From: UBA5072 sp041737175
Lineage (GTDB): Bacteria > Bacteroidota > Bacteroidia > Bacteroidales > UBA10428
Length of the DNA stretch: 64,000 nt
Assembly (NCBI GenBank): GCA_041737175.1
Contig: JBGSSF010000003.1
Location: 124,001 to 188,000, forward strand
Reading direction: 5' to 3'
Part shown: positions 16,554-25,531 of the stretch, piece by piece
Numbering within the stretch: position 1 is the first letter of the stretch
How the letters are laid out: each line of letters opens with the position of its first letter
Notes under the pieces: generated by a model
What the model saw: the letters and a program-made list of their open reading frames with translations, nothing else
Told to the model about the DNA's origin: nothing
The model's database searches: none
Translations under genes and position numbers: made by a program

Positions 16554-19500
16554 ATGCAAAAACCTCTCCTATATGATCTGCTGAAGCAGCGTATACTTGT
16601 TCTCGATGGTGCCATGGGAAGTCTGGTGCAAAAGTACAAACTCACTGAAAGTGATTACAGGGGTGAACTGCTCAAAAATTTTCCGCATGATGTAAAAGGC
16701 AATATTGATTTACTTTCGATCACAAGGCCGGATATCATCCGTCAAATCCACCTATATTATCTTGGTGCAGGTGCCGATATCATTGAGACCAATACCTTCA
16801 GCGCATCTTCCGTGTCACAAGCTGATTATCATCTCGGTGACATGGTGTATGAAATGAATGCTGCTTCTGCCCGTATCGCTGTCACGGCTGCACAAGAAGT
16901 CACCCTGCAGGATCGGAACAAACCCAGGTATGTGGCCGGATCAATAGGTCCTACCAATAAAACAGCCTCTCTTTCACCCGATGTCAATGATCCGGGGTAT
17001 CGCGCCATAACATTCGACGGTCTTGTTAACGCCTATGGCGAACAGATCAGGGGACTGACTGACGGTGGCGTCGATCTCCTGCTGATAGAAACCGTGTTTG
17101 ACACACTCAATGCCAAGGCAGCACTTTTTGCCTGTGAAAATATTTTCCGGGATACCGGCAGGACAATACCTGTGATGGTTTCCGGTACCGTTACTGATGC
17201 CAGTGGCCGAACCCTTTCGGGGCAAACCATTGAAGCTTTCTTATGTTCCATCTCACATGTCAATTTGCTCAGCATTGGCATCAATTGTGCCCTTGGGGCA
17301 AAAGAAATGCTTCCATACGTGACTGAGCTCGCGCGTCGCGCCCCGTTTTACGTAAGTGCACACCCGAATGCCGGTCTTCCGAACCAGTTTGGCGGATATG
17401 ACGATACGCCTGAAATCATGACTTCCCAGATCTGTGACTTTCTTGAAACAGGATCCATAAATATTATTGGCGGCTGTTGCGGCACAACGCCCGATCACAT
17501 CCGTGCGTTTGCCGAGCTTGCCTCACATTACAAACCACGTAAAATACCCGATAACGATCACATTACCCGTTTAAGCGGCCTGGAAACCCTTGTGATCAGC
17601 CGGGAGAGCAACTTCGTGAATATTGGTGAACGCGCCAATGTTGCCGGTTCAGCCAAATTTGCCAAATTGATCAGGGAGGAAAAGTTCGAAGAAGCGCTGA
17701 CAGTTGCACGTGAACAGGTAGAAGGCGGCGCGCAGATTTTAGATATTTGTATGGATGATGCCATGCTGGACGCTGAAAAGTGCATGGTCAGGTTTTTGCA
17801 CCTGATCATGGCGGAACCCGAAATAGCCAGACTTCCGCTTATGATCGATTCTTCCAAATGGTCAGTTCTTGAAGCCGGATTGAAGTGCGTTCAGGGAAAA
17901 TCAGTTGTAAATTCAATCAGTCTGAAAGAGGGTGAATCCGTTTTTCTTGAGCAGGCCGCAAAGGTGAAACAGTATGGAGCTGCAGTTGTTGTAATGGCCT
18001 TTGACGAAAAAGGACAGGCTGATACATTTGAAAAACGCACAGGGGTTTGTAAACGCGCCTACGATCTACTTACTTCCAAGGTTGGCTTCGCGCCTGAGAA
18101 CATTATTTTTGACCCCAATGTATTGGCCATCGGAACCGGTATTGAAGAACACAACAATTATGCTGTTGATTTCATCAATACCATATCCTGGATCAAAAAG
18201 AATCTTCCTCATGCAAAGGTCAGCGGAGGCATCAGCAACCTGTCCTTTGCCTTCAGGGGCAACAATACCATACGGGAAGCCATCCACTCGGTTTTCCTGT
18301 ATCACGCCATCAAAGCGGGTCTTGACATGGGAATTGTCAATCCCGGCATGCTGACCGTTTACGACGATCTTCCCCCTGATCTTCTCGAACTTACTGAAGA
18401 TGTTGTATTAAACAGAAAGCCTGATGCGACCGAAAGGCTTATTGCCTTTTCTGACCAGCACAAAACCCAGGATAAAAAGGATGAAAAAACAGATGAATGG
18501 CGCAACGGTTCTGTTCAGGAACGAATTAACCACGCGCTGATCAAAGGTATTGTTGAATATATCGAACAGGATGTCCTGGAAGCCCGGACTCAATTCCCGC
18601 GTTCCCTTCAGATCATCGAAGGACCCCTTATGGATGGGATGTCAAGGGTCGGCGATCTGTTTGGTGAAGGCAAAATGTTCCTGCCACAGGTGGTAAAAAG
18701 CGCGAGGGTGATGAAAAAGGCTGTGGCAGCGCTTCAGCCGTTCATTGAACTGGAAAAGGATGCCGGCTCACCTGCAGGCGACTATAAAGCGGGAAAGATT
18801 CTGCTGGCCACTGTAAAAGGCGACGTGCATGATATTGGCAAGAACATTGTGGGAGTTGTATTAAGCTGCAACAACTATGAGGTCATTGATCTCGGAGTCA
18901 TGGTCCCCACTGAAAAGATCATTGAAGCGGCCATCACACATGATGTTGATATCATCGGACTGAGCGGACTGATCACGCCATCCCTCGAAATTATGTCGGA
19001 AGCAGCCAGGCAATTTGAAAAACAAGGATTGAAAAAACCCTTGCTGATAGGTGGGGCAACAACTTCAAAGATCCATACGGCAGTGAAAATTGAGCCGCAT
19101 TACCACGCTCCGGTCATCCATGTAAAGGATGCCTCCAAGAGTGTTGGTGTAGTAAGCAATCTTCTTTCACGATCGCTTCGAGAACAGTTTACCGAAAATG
19201 CCAGGAAAGAGTATGATGATTTGCGAAAAACCTATCTGCAGGTTAAGGAGAAAACAAAGTACATATCCATTGAAGAGGCCCGCAAAAACCACCTGGGAAT
19301 TGACTGGAACATGGAAAACATAGTGGTCCCGAATTTCACGGGCATTAAAATCCTGGATAATTATCCCCTTGAAGAAATCAGGGAATATATCAGCTGGGTA
19401 TTCTTCTTTGTGGTCTGGCAGCTGCGTGGCAAGTATCCGGATATTCTCGATGACCCGCGCCAGGGAGAAGAAGCCCGGAAGCTTTTTTCAGACGCCAACC

Positions 19501-20237
19501 GGATGCTCGATAACATCATAAATAACAGATCCCTGACAGCCAATGGTGTTATTGGCATATTTCCGGCCAATTCCGTTGATGATGATATTGAAATATACAG
19601 CGATCCATCCAGGAATCAGGTAATCGCGAAGTTCTGCAATCTCAGGAACCAGGAACTCAAGACCGACAACGCTCCGAATCTTTGTTTATCCGATTTCGTC
19701 GCGCCCCTCAGTTCCGGGAAAACCGATTATGTGGGTGCTTTTGCCGTAACTGCCGGTTTGGGAATACAGAAAATGGTGGATCAGTTTGTGCATAACCTCG
19801 ACGACTATCACGGCATTATGGTAAAGGCGCTGGCTGACAGGCTTGCTGAGGCTTTTACCGAGCTTGTCCACCTGAAAATCAGGAAAGAGTTTTGGGGGTA
19901 TGCCCCGGATGAATCCCTTTCACTTGAAGAACTATTGCTGGAAAAATACCAGGGTATCCGGCCTGCGCATGGTTATCCTGCCAGTCCGGATCATTCTGAA
20001 AAAGAAACGTTGTTCCGCTTATTGCAGGCTGAGAAAAACACCGGAATTACCCTGACCGAAAGCTATTCCATGGCTCCTGCTGCATCGGTGAGCGGACTGG
20101 TATTCGCAAATCCGCAATCCCGCTATTTCTTTGTCGGGAACCTATCTCCGGATCAGGTCAGCGATTATGCCAACAGAAAAAAAAGGACCGTGCCATGGGT
20201 TGAGTCCCTGCTGGCATCTAACCTGAATTACAAGTAA
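16554..20237 (+). CDS. metH: Cobalamin-dependent methionine synthase
   Basis: Transfers the methyl group of 5-methyl-THF to homocysteine via methylcobalamin. It is full length at 1227 residues with all modules in order. The homocysteine domain has zinc ligands Cys245 (GINCALG) and Cys308-Cys309 (GGCCGTTPDH). The pterin domain begins NIGERANVAGSAKFAK near residue 360. The B12 cap runs to about 730. The B12-binding domain has DVHDIGKNIVG with axial His759. The C-terminal AdoMet reactivation domain runs to the end and includes IGIFPANSVDDD. A short A8 tract near the 3' end (20177-20184) keeps frame. metF follows after 11 nt, so the two form a methyl-transfer operon. I see no cobalamin or SAM riboswitch in the 83-nt leader. 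Confidence 0.97.
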   Translation: MQKPLLYDLLKQRILVLDGAMGSLVQKYKLTESDYRGELLKNFPHDVKGNIDLLSITRPDIIRQIHLYYLGAGADIIETNTFSASSVSQADYHLGDMVYEMNAASARIAVTAAQEVTLQDRNKPRYVAGSIGPTNKTASLSPDVNDPGYRAITFDGLVNAYGEQIRGLTDGGVDLLLIETVFDTLNAKAALFACENIFRDTGRTIPVMVSGTVTDASGRTLSGQTIEAFLCSISHVNLLSIGINCALGAKEMLPYVTELARRAPFYVSAHPNAGLPNQFGGYDDTPEIMTSQICDFLETGSINIIGGCCGTTPDHIRAFAELASHYKPRKIPDNDHITRLSGLETLVISRESNFVNIGERANVAGSAKFAKLIREEKFEEALTVAREQVEGGAQILDICMDDAMLDAEKCMVRFLHLIMAEPEIARLPLMIDSSKWSVLEAGLKCVQGKSVVNSISLKEGESVFLEQAAKVKQYGAAVVVMAFDEKGQADTFEKRTGVCKRAYDLLTSKVGFAPENIIFDPNVLAIGTGIEEHNNYAVDFINTISWIKKNLPHAKVSGGISNLSFAFRGNNTIREAIHSVFLYHAIKAGLDMGIVNPGMLTVYDDLPPDLLELTEDVVLNRKPDATERLIAFSDQHKTQDKKDEKTDEWRNGSVQERINHALIKGIVEYIEQDVLEARTQFPRSLQIIEGPLMDGMSRVGDLFGEGKMFLPQVVKSARVMKKAVAALQPFIELEKDAGSPAGDYKAGKILLATVKGDVHDIGKNIVGVVLSCNNYEVIDLGVMVPTEKIIEAAITHDVDIIGLSGLITPSLEIMSEAARQFEKQGLKKPLLIGGATTSKIHTAVKIEPHYHAPVIHVKDASKSVGVVSNLLSRSLREQFTENARKEYDDLRKTYLQVKEKTKYISIEEARKNHLGIDWNMENIVVPNFTGIKILDNYPLEEIREYISWVFFFVVWQLRGKYPDILDDPRQGEEARKLFSDANRMLDNIINNRSLTANGVIGIFPANSVDDDIEIYSDPSRNQVIAKFCNLRNQELKTDNAPNLCLSDFVAPLSSGKTDYVGAFAVTAGLGIQKMVDQFVHNLDDYHGIMVKALADRLAEAFTELVHLKIRKEFWGYAPDESLSLEELLLEKYQGIRPAHGYPASPDHSEKETLFRLLQAEKNTGITLTESYSMAPAASVSGLVFANPQSRYFFVGNLSPDQVSDYANRKKRTVPWVESLLASNLNYK

Positions 20238-20248
20238 GATAAGACTGC

Positions 20249-21124
20249 ATGAAAATCACCGATATTTTTAATACTTCCGACCGCACATTCTCATTCGAGT
20301 TTTTCCCGCCCAAAGACGAGATATCCGCTGTTGATTTCGGGATCAATGTAGGTCAGCTCCTTAAGCTGGATCCCTCTTTTGTATCGGTTACCTATGGTGC
20401 CGGGGGATCCAGCCAGGAACGCACATTTACACTGGTGGATTACCTGCAGAACAAGATCGGGCTGAATACCATGGCTCATTATACCTGCGTGGGTTCTTCG
20501 AGAGACAAGATCGCTGCTGATATGCAATACCTGCATCAGTTGGGAATTGAAAACGTAATGCTCCTGCGCGGCGATCCTCCCAAAGGGAGTGAGATCTTTC
20601 TGGCTCCGGTGAACGGATTCAGGTATGCCAGCGATCTGATCTCTTTCGTAAGAAGTCAGTTTGCATTTTCAATCGGCGCGGCGGCCAACCCCGAAATGCA
20701 CCCCGAGTCGCCGGATATGGAAACCTACCTGAAAAACCTGAAGGTAAAATACGATGCGGGAACCCATTTTATGATCACCCAATTGTTTTTCAATAATCAG
20801 GCTTATTTCAGGTTTGTGGAATATGCCCTTCAGAACGGGATAACCTGCAGGATCATACCCGGAATCATACCCATTACAGCATATAAACAGATCCAAAGAT
20901 TTGTTGATATGACTGCCACCTCATTCCCGCCTGACCTGCTTGAAAAGCTGGAAACTTACCGGGATGATGCCGACAAGGTTCATCAGATCGGTGTTGATCA
21001 TGCCATTAAGCAATGCATTGATCTGTTGGAGAAGGGAGCTCCCGGCATTCACTTTTATACGCTGAACAAATCGAGGGCTGCGGTTGAAGTCTTTGAATCC
21101 CTGCCACACACGGTAAGGACATGA
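20249..21124 (+). CDS. metF: 5,10-methylenetetrahydrofolate reductase
   Basis: FAD-dependent reduction of 5,10-methylene-THF to 5-methyl-THF, the substrate of the MetH encoded just upstream (11-nt gap). The length is 291 residues, similar to E. coli MetF. Motifs are FSFEFFPPKDEIS at the N-terminus with the catalytic Glu, FVSVTYGAGGSS, LLRGDPPKGSE, the FAD-binding SIGAAANPEMHPESPD, and ITQLFFNNQAYFRF followed by IIPGIIPIT. The protein is a cytoplasmic TIM barrel. Its position makes co-expression with metH very likely. Confidence 0.96.
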   Translation: MKITDIFNTSDRTFSFEFFPPKDEISAVDFGINVGQLLKLDPSFVSVTYGAGGSSQERTFTLVDYLQNKIGLNTMAHYTCVGSSRDKIAADMQYLHQLGIENVMLLRGDPPKGSEIFLAPVNGFRYASDLISFVRSQFAFSIGAAANPEMHPESPDMETYLKNLKVKYDAGTHFMITQLFFNNQAYFRFVEYALQNGITCRIIPGIIPITAYKQIQRFVDMTATSFPPDLLEKLETYRDDADKVHQIGVDHAIKQCIDLLEKGAPGIHFYTLNKSRAAVEVFESLPHTVRT

Positions 21125-21215
21125 GGAAATATTTCTGTTTTATGATCGGTTATTCAACAGAAATTTGTAAACTTATACCACTTTTAACTCGAATGTTTAA
21201 CCTAAAAATTACACA

Positions 21216-22577
21216 ATGACACAGCAGAAAAATACACAGGCCGTCGGTATGGCCTTTATGGGGATGATCTTTTTCATCTTTGGATTTGTGACAACATTTA
21301 ACATCACCCTTGCAGACAAGTTTAAGGCCGTATTTGATCTATCCAATTTCCAGGCTCAGTTGGTCAACGGTGCATTTTTCTTTACTTATTTTGTGCTTTC
21401 CTTTGCCAGTGGCAGTATCATTAAAAAAATCGGGTATAAATCCGGTGTGATTCTCGGTCTTGTACTGGTTGCCGCCGGCAGTTTCCTGTTCTTTCCTGCT
21501 GCCAAGGCACTTTCATTTCCGTTCTTCCTGTTTGCTATTTTCGTTATGGCATGCGGCGTAGTTTTTCTGCAGGTTGCTGCCAATCCGTATGTTACTGCGC
21601 TAGGTCCTTCCGAAACTGCATCAGGCCGGTTAAATCTCACCCAGGCCCTGAATTCAATCGCAACTACCATTGCACCCATCCTGGCCAGTATTTTTGTATT
21701 CAAGGTAGCCGCCGACAGCGCCCTAGATGCGGCACTTACACCTGAACAGGCTGCTTCTCAGGCTGCCCAGACGGTTCCCATGCCCTTCCTCATCATTGGC
21801 ATCCTGGTGCTGATCATTGCTGTGGTTATCTATTTCCTGAAACTGCCCACAATTTCCACAACAGGAGTTGAAGGGAAAAGCGTATGGAAATATCCGCATG
21901 TGATCCTGGGCGCCCTGGGTATATTCTTCTATGTTGGCGCTGAAGTGGGAAGCGCTGCCATGATACAGCGTTATCTGCAGGAAGCCGGTGACTTTACCCG
22001 GACCGAAGCCGCTAAAATGATTGCCCTGTATTGGGGTGGCGCTATGGTTGGCCGTTTCTATGCTTCTTTCATGCTGTCGAATACCGAGAAATCCAAGAAA
22101 TACCTGTATACCGCATTGGTTCTGATTCTGGCTTTTGTTGTAGGCTGGTACATCAGGCGCGAAGTAACGGATGGCCTGATCTTCGTCGGCGTTGCGCTGA
22201 TCAACTATCTTGCCATGCAATTGGGACAAGGCAAAGCAAACAAGACCCTTGCAGTTTTTGCTGTGATTGCTGCGCTTCTTGCCCTTGCAACCATGTCCGT
22301 TCCGGCCAACATGATCCTTTGGGTAGGATGTTCAATCGGATTCTTCAATTCGGTGATGTTCCCGAACATTTTTGCCCTTGGCGTAGACGGTCTGGATAAA
22401 GGAGAACTGAGCACGGCTTCGGGAATTATCAATACGCTAATCGTGGGTGGCGCCGTAATACCCGTATTGATGGGTAAAGTCGCCGACGGATTTGGCGTTA
22501 AGTTCGCCTTCATCCTCCCGATCATATGCTATGCTTACATTGCATACTTTGCATTGGTAGGCAGCAAACACAGGTAA
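21216..22577 (+). CDS. Sugar MFS transporter, FucP family
   Basis: A 453-residue inner-membrane proton symporter with about 12 hydrophobic segments. The N-terminal FFIFGFVTTFNITLADKFK matches the start of FucP-type (fucose/glucose/galactose) porters. So do FLQVAANPYVTALGPSETASGRLNLTQ-like residues near 125-150, of which ANPYVTALG is the most diagnostic part, and GAEVGSAAMIQRYL in the second half. A substrate cannot be assigned between fucose, glucose, galactose and N-acetylglucosamine. It is transcribed alone (91 nt after metF) and ends at a strong bidirectional terminator. Confidence 0.88.
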   Translation: MTQQKNTQAVGMAFMGMIFFIFGFVTTFNITLADKFKAVFDLSNFQAQLVNGAFFFTYFVLSFASGSIIKKIGYKSGVILGLVLVAAGSFLFFPAAKALSFPFFLFAIFVMACGVVFLQVAANPYVTALGPSETASGRLNLTQALNSIATTIAPILASIFVFKVAADSALDAALTPEQAASQAAQTVPMPFLIIGILVLIIAVVIYFLKLPTISTTGVEGKSVWKYPHVILGALGIFFYVGAEVGSAAMIQRYLQEAGDFTRTEAAKMIALYWGGAMVGRFYASFMLSNTEKSKKYLYTALVLILAFVVGWYIRREVTDGLIFVGVALINYLAMQLGQGKANKTLAVFAVIAALLALATMSVPANMILWVGCSIGFFNSVMFPNIFALGVDGLDKGELSTASGIINTLIVGGAVIPVLMGKVADGFGVKFAFILPIICYAYIAYFALVGSKHR

Positions 22578-22601
22578 ATCTTCAGCATTTAAATAAAAAA
22601 A

Positions 22602-22625
22602 AAACCTGGCCGCTTTGCCAGGTTT
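22602..22625. terminator. Bidirectional intrinsic terminator
   Basis: AAACCTGGC and GCCAGGTTT form a 9-bp stem around CGCTTT, with an A-run before and T-run after. It therefore terminates both the plus-strand transporter and the minus-strand OMP gene. Confidence 0.9.
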
Positions 22626-22653
22626 TTTTATTGTATTGCGTTAAAAATATCAA

Positions 22654-23298
22654 TTACTTTCCAAATTTGTAGCCTATTGATAAACTGATCACCCTGTTGC
22701 TTTCTTTATATCCATTTTCAGTATCAACAGCGATATTTGCCAAACCCAGGGAATAATATGCGCCAAAAGTAAAACCCATAGCTTCGGCACCAATTCCGAA
22801 TTTTGCGCCGTAATCGAGCGGTTTTGCATCATCATCATCACCACTTCCCCATTTGATATCTTCGCTTTCTTTCTCACCAGCAATTTCCATAGTATATTTG
22901 CCGGCAACACCGAATCCAACGTAGGGACCTGCTGCAGCAAAAACTTTAACGGGGCCGAGTGTAGGACCGACTTTAACCAGCACAGGCACGTCAATATACA
23001 ATGCGTTGGCCTTAACTGAATAGGTCTCACCCATATAGTCTTCTTCCAGTTTGAAACCTTTGGTATCGGCCATAACACCGGCCTCCAGGGATAAAAGGCC
23101 GCCAAGTCCGATCTCGACCGTTGCACCGGCATTGAATCCAAGATTCATTTTAAACTCGTCACTGTAAGTATCATCATCATCTTTGGAAACCATATTGGCC
23201 AGGTTTATTCCACCCTGTATACCAACTTTCTGTGCAAAAGTCTGCATGCTGATCACTGTTAACAAACTAAAGAACAATACCTTGCTTAAATTTTTCAT
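22654..23298 (-). CDS. Outer-membrane beta-barrel protein (porin-like, OmpA/OprF-type barrel family)
   Basis: 214 residues with a signal peptide (MKNLSKVLFFSLLTVISMQ, cleavage after TFA). Alternating amphipathic strands follow, rich in Gly and aromatic residues, starting KVGIQGGINLANM and ending with a terminal barrel strand ISLSIGYKFGK. An acidic loop (DDDDTYSDE near residue 40, and a GDDDDAK segment near 150) suggests a surface turn. The family in Bacteroidota is annotated as a porin-family outer-membrane beta-barrel protein without known substrate. It is monocistronic and closed off by the terminator at 22602. Confidence 0.8.
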   Translation of the reverse strand: MKNLSKVLFFSLLTVISMQTFAQKVGIQGGINLANMVSKDDDDTYSDEFKMNLGFNAGATVEIGLGGLLSLEAGVMADTKGFKLEEDYMGETYSVKANALYIDVPVLVKVGPTLGPVKVFAAAGPYVGFGVAGKYTMEIAGEKESEDIKWGSGDDDDAKPLDYGAKFGIGAEAMGFTFGAYYSLGLANIAVDTENGYKESNRVISLSIGYKFGK

Positions 23299-23397
23299 AG
23301 TTAGTTGATTTAAAATGCGCCTACTCTATGGTTTTCGGCTTCCCCTGCAAAAAAAAGAACAGTTCGATGTTTTACGGCAATTCCTTAAAAAGGTTAT

Positions 23398-23432
23398 AAC
23401 AACCCGGGAATAAAAAAGGTTCGCGGGTTGTT
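23398..23432 (-). terminator. Hairpin after the VTT gene
   Basis: AACAACCCG and CGGGTTGTT pair as a 9-bp stem around a 17-base T/A-rich loop, directly following the minus-strand stop at 23432. It has no clear T-tract, so efficiency is uncertain. Confidence 0.4.
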
Positions 23433-24007
23433 TAAATCATATTGGCTTCCCATAAAACGTAGGCAGAGACAGCAAATTTGATAAAGCGGGAGAGCGACCA
23501 GTAAATGTAGTTTTTTACGGGATAATGCACCGAGCCAACGAGCATGGCCACCCCTGAGAAGGGTATCGGTGTAAGTGCAGCAACGAGAATTAAATATAAG
23601 CCATATTCCTGGAGCAGGATTTCAGATTTTTGTAAATACCGGTCCCTTAAATAACAATACAACCGGGTATTATGCAGGAAACGGCCAAAAAAATAGGCGG
23701 CCAGTCCGGCAAAATAGGAGATTATTGTCAGAATTATGACCCAGAACAGATAGTCGCCAAGTATTCCTGAACGCAAGGACCAGATAATAAACACCTCAGG
23801 CGGAATGATTCCGATGAATAATTCAGAAAATGAAAAAATAAGCAGGATTAAACCTGTTTTTTTAAATAAAGGTTCAAAACGTTGGATCAGCTCCTTGTCA
23901 ACATTGTGATTGGCAAAAACGAACAGGGCAACAATTACGGCGAGCCATGCCAGTCCCTTCAGCAGATTGCGGTAAAAGAATGTGGATTTCCTTTCTCCGG
24001 AATCCAT
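23432..24007 (-). CDS. VTT-domain (DedA-like) integral membrane protein
   Basis: 191 residues from the ATG at 24007, which overlaps the folE stop as TGATG. The longer upstream reading frame is folE sequence in another frame, so I reject that start. Several hydrophobic segments are present. The family core, IGIIPPEVFIIWSLR and later YLILVAALTPIPFSGVAMLVGS, has the re-entrant-loop glycine/proline pattern of SNARE-associated/VTT/DedA proteins. DedA homologues act in envelope homeostasis and lipid-carrier recycling. The precise activity here is unknown. The TGATG junction implies translational coupling to folE, an unexpected pairing. Confidence 0.8.
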   Translation of the reverse strand: MDSGERKSTFFYRNLLKGLAWLAVIVALFVFANHNVDKELIQRFEPLFKKTGLILLIFSFSELFIGIIPPEVFIIWSLRSGILGDYLFWVIILTIISYFAGLAAYFFGRFLHNTRLYCYLRDRYLQKSEILLQEYGLYLILVAALTPIPFSGVAMLVGSVHYPVKNYIYWSLSRFIKFAVSAYVLWEANMI

Positions 24008-24654
24008 CAGTGCAACTTTAAGCCTATCATGTGAACGAATTCCTCGCGTGTACGGTTGTCCTTCAAAAAACAGCCCGTAAAAGCCGAAGTTGTGGTGACT
24101 GAATTTTGTTTCTGAATACCCCGCATTACCATGCACAGGTGTTTGGCCTCAATGACTACTGCAACACCCAGGGGATTTAACACTTCCTGTATGCAATCAC
24201 GGATTTGCATGGTCAACCGTTCCTGAACCTGCAGCCTCCGTGCATAAGCCTCAACGACCCTGGCAATTTTGCTAAGACCGGTGATATATTCATTGGGGAT
24301 ATAGGCAACATGGGCCCTGCCAAAAAAAGGAACCAGGTGATGCTCACACAGAGAATACAATTCAATATCCTTGACAATAACCATCTCCTGGTACTCTTCA
24401 TGAAATCGGGAAGCTCCCAGTATTTCTTCGGGTTTGATAAAATAACCATGCGTAAAATACTGCATGGCTTTGGCTACCCGTTCCGGCGTGTCAATAAGTC
24501 CTTCACGGCAGGGATCTTCACCGAGATTTGTCAGGACCTTGCGGTATAGAGAGGCAAGAGATTTTGTCTTGCGCCCGTTGAATTTATCCAACCGTTCAAA
24601 ACCGGCTTCGTAAATTCCCTCGATTACTGGTTTCTTTTCTTCCATGATAATCAT
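24007..24654 (-). CDS. folE: GTP cyclohydrolase I
   Basis: Converts GTP to 7,8-dihydroneopterin triphosphate, the entry to folate and possibly to queuosine precursors. It has 215 residues; a second Met at codon 4 is also a possible start. Zinc-site motifs are LCEHHLVPFFGRAHVAYIP (CEHH near residue 112) and, in the second half, the Cys of AKHLCMVMRG. The catalytic core TMQIRDCIQEVL and the C-terminal QNSVTTTSAFTGCF are conserved. It is divergent from the mqnB-like gene and overlaps the VTT gene by one base. Only the type-I enzyme is present in the window. Confidence 0.96.
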   Translation of the reverse strand: MIIMEEKKPVIEGIYEAGFERLDKFNGRKTKSLASLYRKVLTNLGEDPCREGLIDTPERVAKAMQYFTHGYFIKPEEILGASRFHEEYQEMVIVKDIELYSLCEHHLVPFFGRAHVAYIPNEYITGLSKIARVVEAYARRLQVQERLTMQIRDCIQEVLNPLGVAVVIEAKHLCMVMRGIQKQNSVTTTSAFTGCFLKDNRTREEFVHMIGLKLH

Positions 24655-24779
24655 TTATTAAAGATTGTACAATAAAAAATTTATTCGGGCGCTTATTAAA
24701 ATGTTTTATCTTTAGAACATCTTGGTGCATGACAAAATTAGAAACTTTTTGATATGCTGCCCTAAAAATTGATTTTGCT

Positions 24780-25469
24780 ATGAAAATCCTTCTTGTGGCA
24801 TCTTCGAACAGTGAGGTCAAGCCTTTGCGTGATAAATTGACATTTGTCGCAAGATTGAATTATAATCTCCATAATTACAGGTTGGGGACACTGGACATTG
24901 ATATCCTGATTACCGGCCACGGAAGCGTATTTATGGCGCACCATCTCACAAAAATCCTGCAGTTATACAGCTATGACCTTGCCATCAACCTGGGCATTGC
25001 AGGCAGCTTTGATTACTTTCTGGAAATGGGATTTGTTGTGAATGTTACCCAGGATCAGTTTGCTGATCTTGGTTTTGAAGAAAAAGATGCATTTTTTACA
25101 TTGGGTGAAAAGGAATTGCTCAATGAGGATTCCTTCCCCTTTACGGGAGAAATATTGCGCAGTCTCGGGAATTTTGAGATCGATGTTGTTGAATCCCTGA
25201 TACCCGTTAAGGCCATTACTGTTAATACCCTCCACGGCACCCAGGAAAACATTCAAAAAGTCAAAAGTCGCTTTAAGTGTGAAATTGAAACCATGGCAGG
25301 CGCCGCTTTCTTTTATGTCTGCCTCATGGAAAAAATACCATTTCTGCAGATCAGAGCCGTTTCCTACTTTATCGAGATCCGTAAAGTGGATAACTGGAAT
25401 TTGCCCCTGGCCCTTGGTAATCTTACTGCAACTGTTTTGGAAATTCTCGAGGAACTTCGGGCAGATTAA
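24780..25469 (+). CDS. mqnB: Futalosine hydrolase-like nucleosidase, atypical active site
   Basis: 229 residues of the MTAN/PNP superfamily, most similar to MqnB, which removes hypoxanthine from futalosine in the alternative menaquinone route. The fold landmarks are MKILLVASSNSEVKPL with Glu12, ITGHGSVFMAHHL, INLGIAGSF, and the ribose-site segment IETMAGAAFFYV followed by IRAVSYFIEIRKVDNW. In E. coli MTAN the Met-Glu174 that holds the ribose hydroxyls aligns with Met172-Ala173 here. The catalytic Asp197 position is Tyr196. The Glu-to-Ala change is one base from GAA. The gene is intact and sits just before hldD (gap 62 nt). Family assignment is good; activity is questionable. Confidence 0.72.
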   Translation: MKILLVASSNSEVKPLRDKLTFVARLNYNLHNYRLGTLDIDILITGHGSVFMAHHLTKILQLYSYDLAINLGIAGSFDYFLEMGFVVNVTQDQFADLGFEEKDAFFTLGEKELLNEDSFPFTGEILRSLGNFEIDVVESLIPVKAITVNTLHGTQENIQKVKSRFKCEIETMAGAAFFYVCLMEKIPFLQIRAVSYFIEIRKVDNWNLPLALGNLTATVLEILEELRAD

Positions 25470-25531
25470 TGGGATTGCTGAAATGAAACATAAATTTACT
25501 TTCTTTGCCTGGAATACAATTCTGGAAGCAT

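Noticed and set aside
20177..20184. A8 tract near the end of metH as a recoding site
   Set aside because: It lies about 18 codons from the normal stop, with no downstream hairpin noticed and no functional logic for a shortened product.
24008..24136. Longer N-terminus for the VTT protein
   Set aside because: The extra 43 residues overlap folE in another frame; the TGATG start gives the normal family N-terminus.
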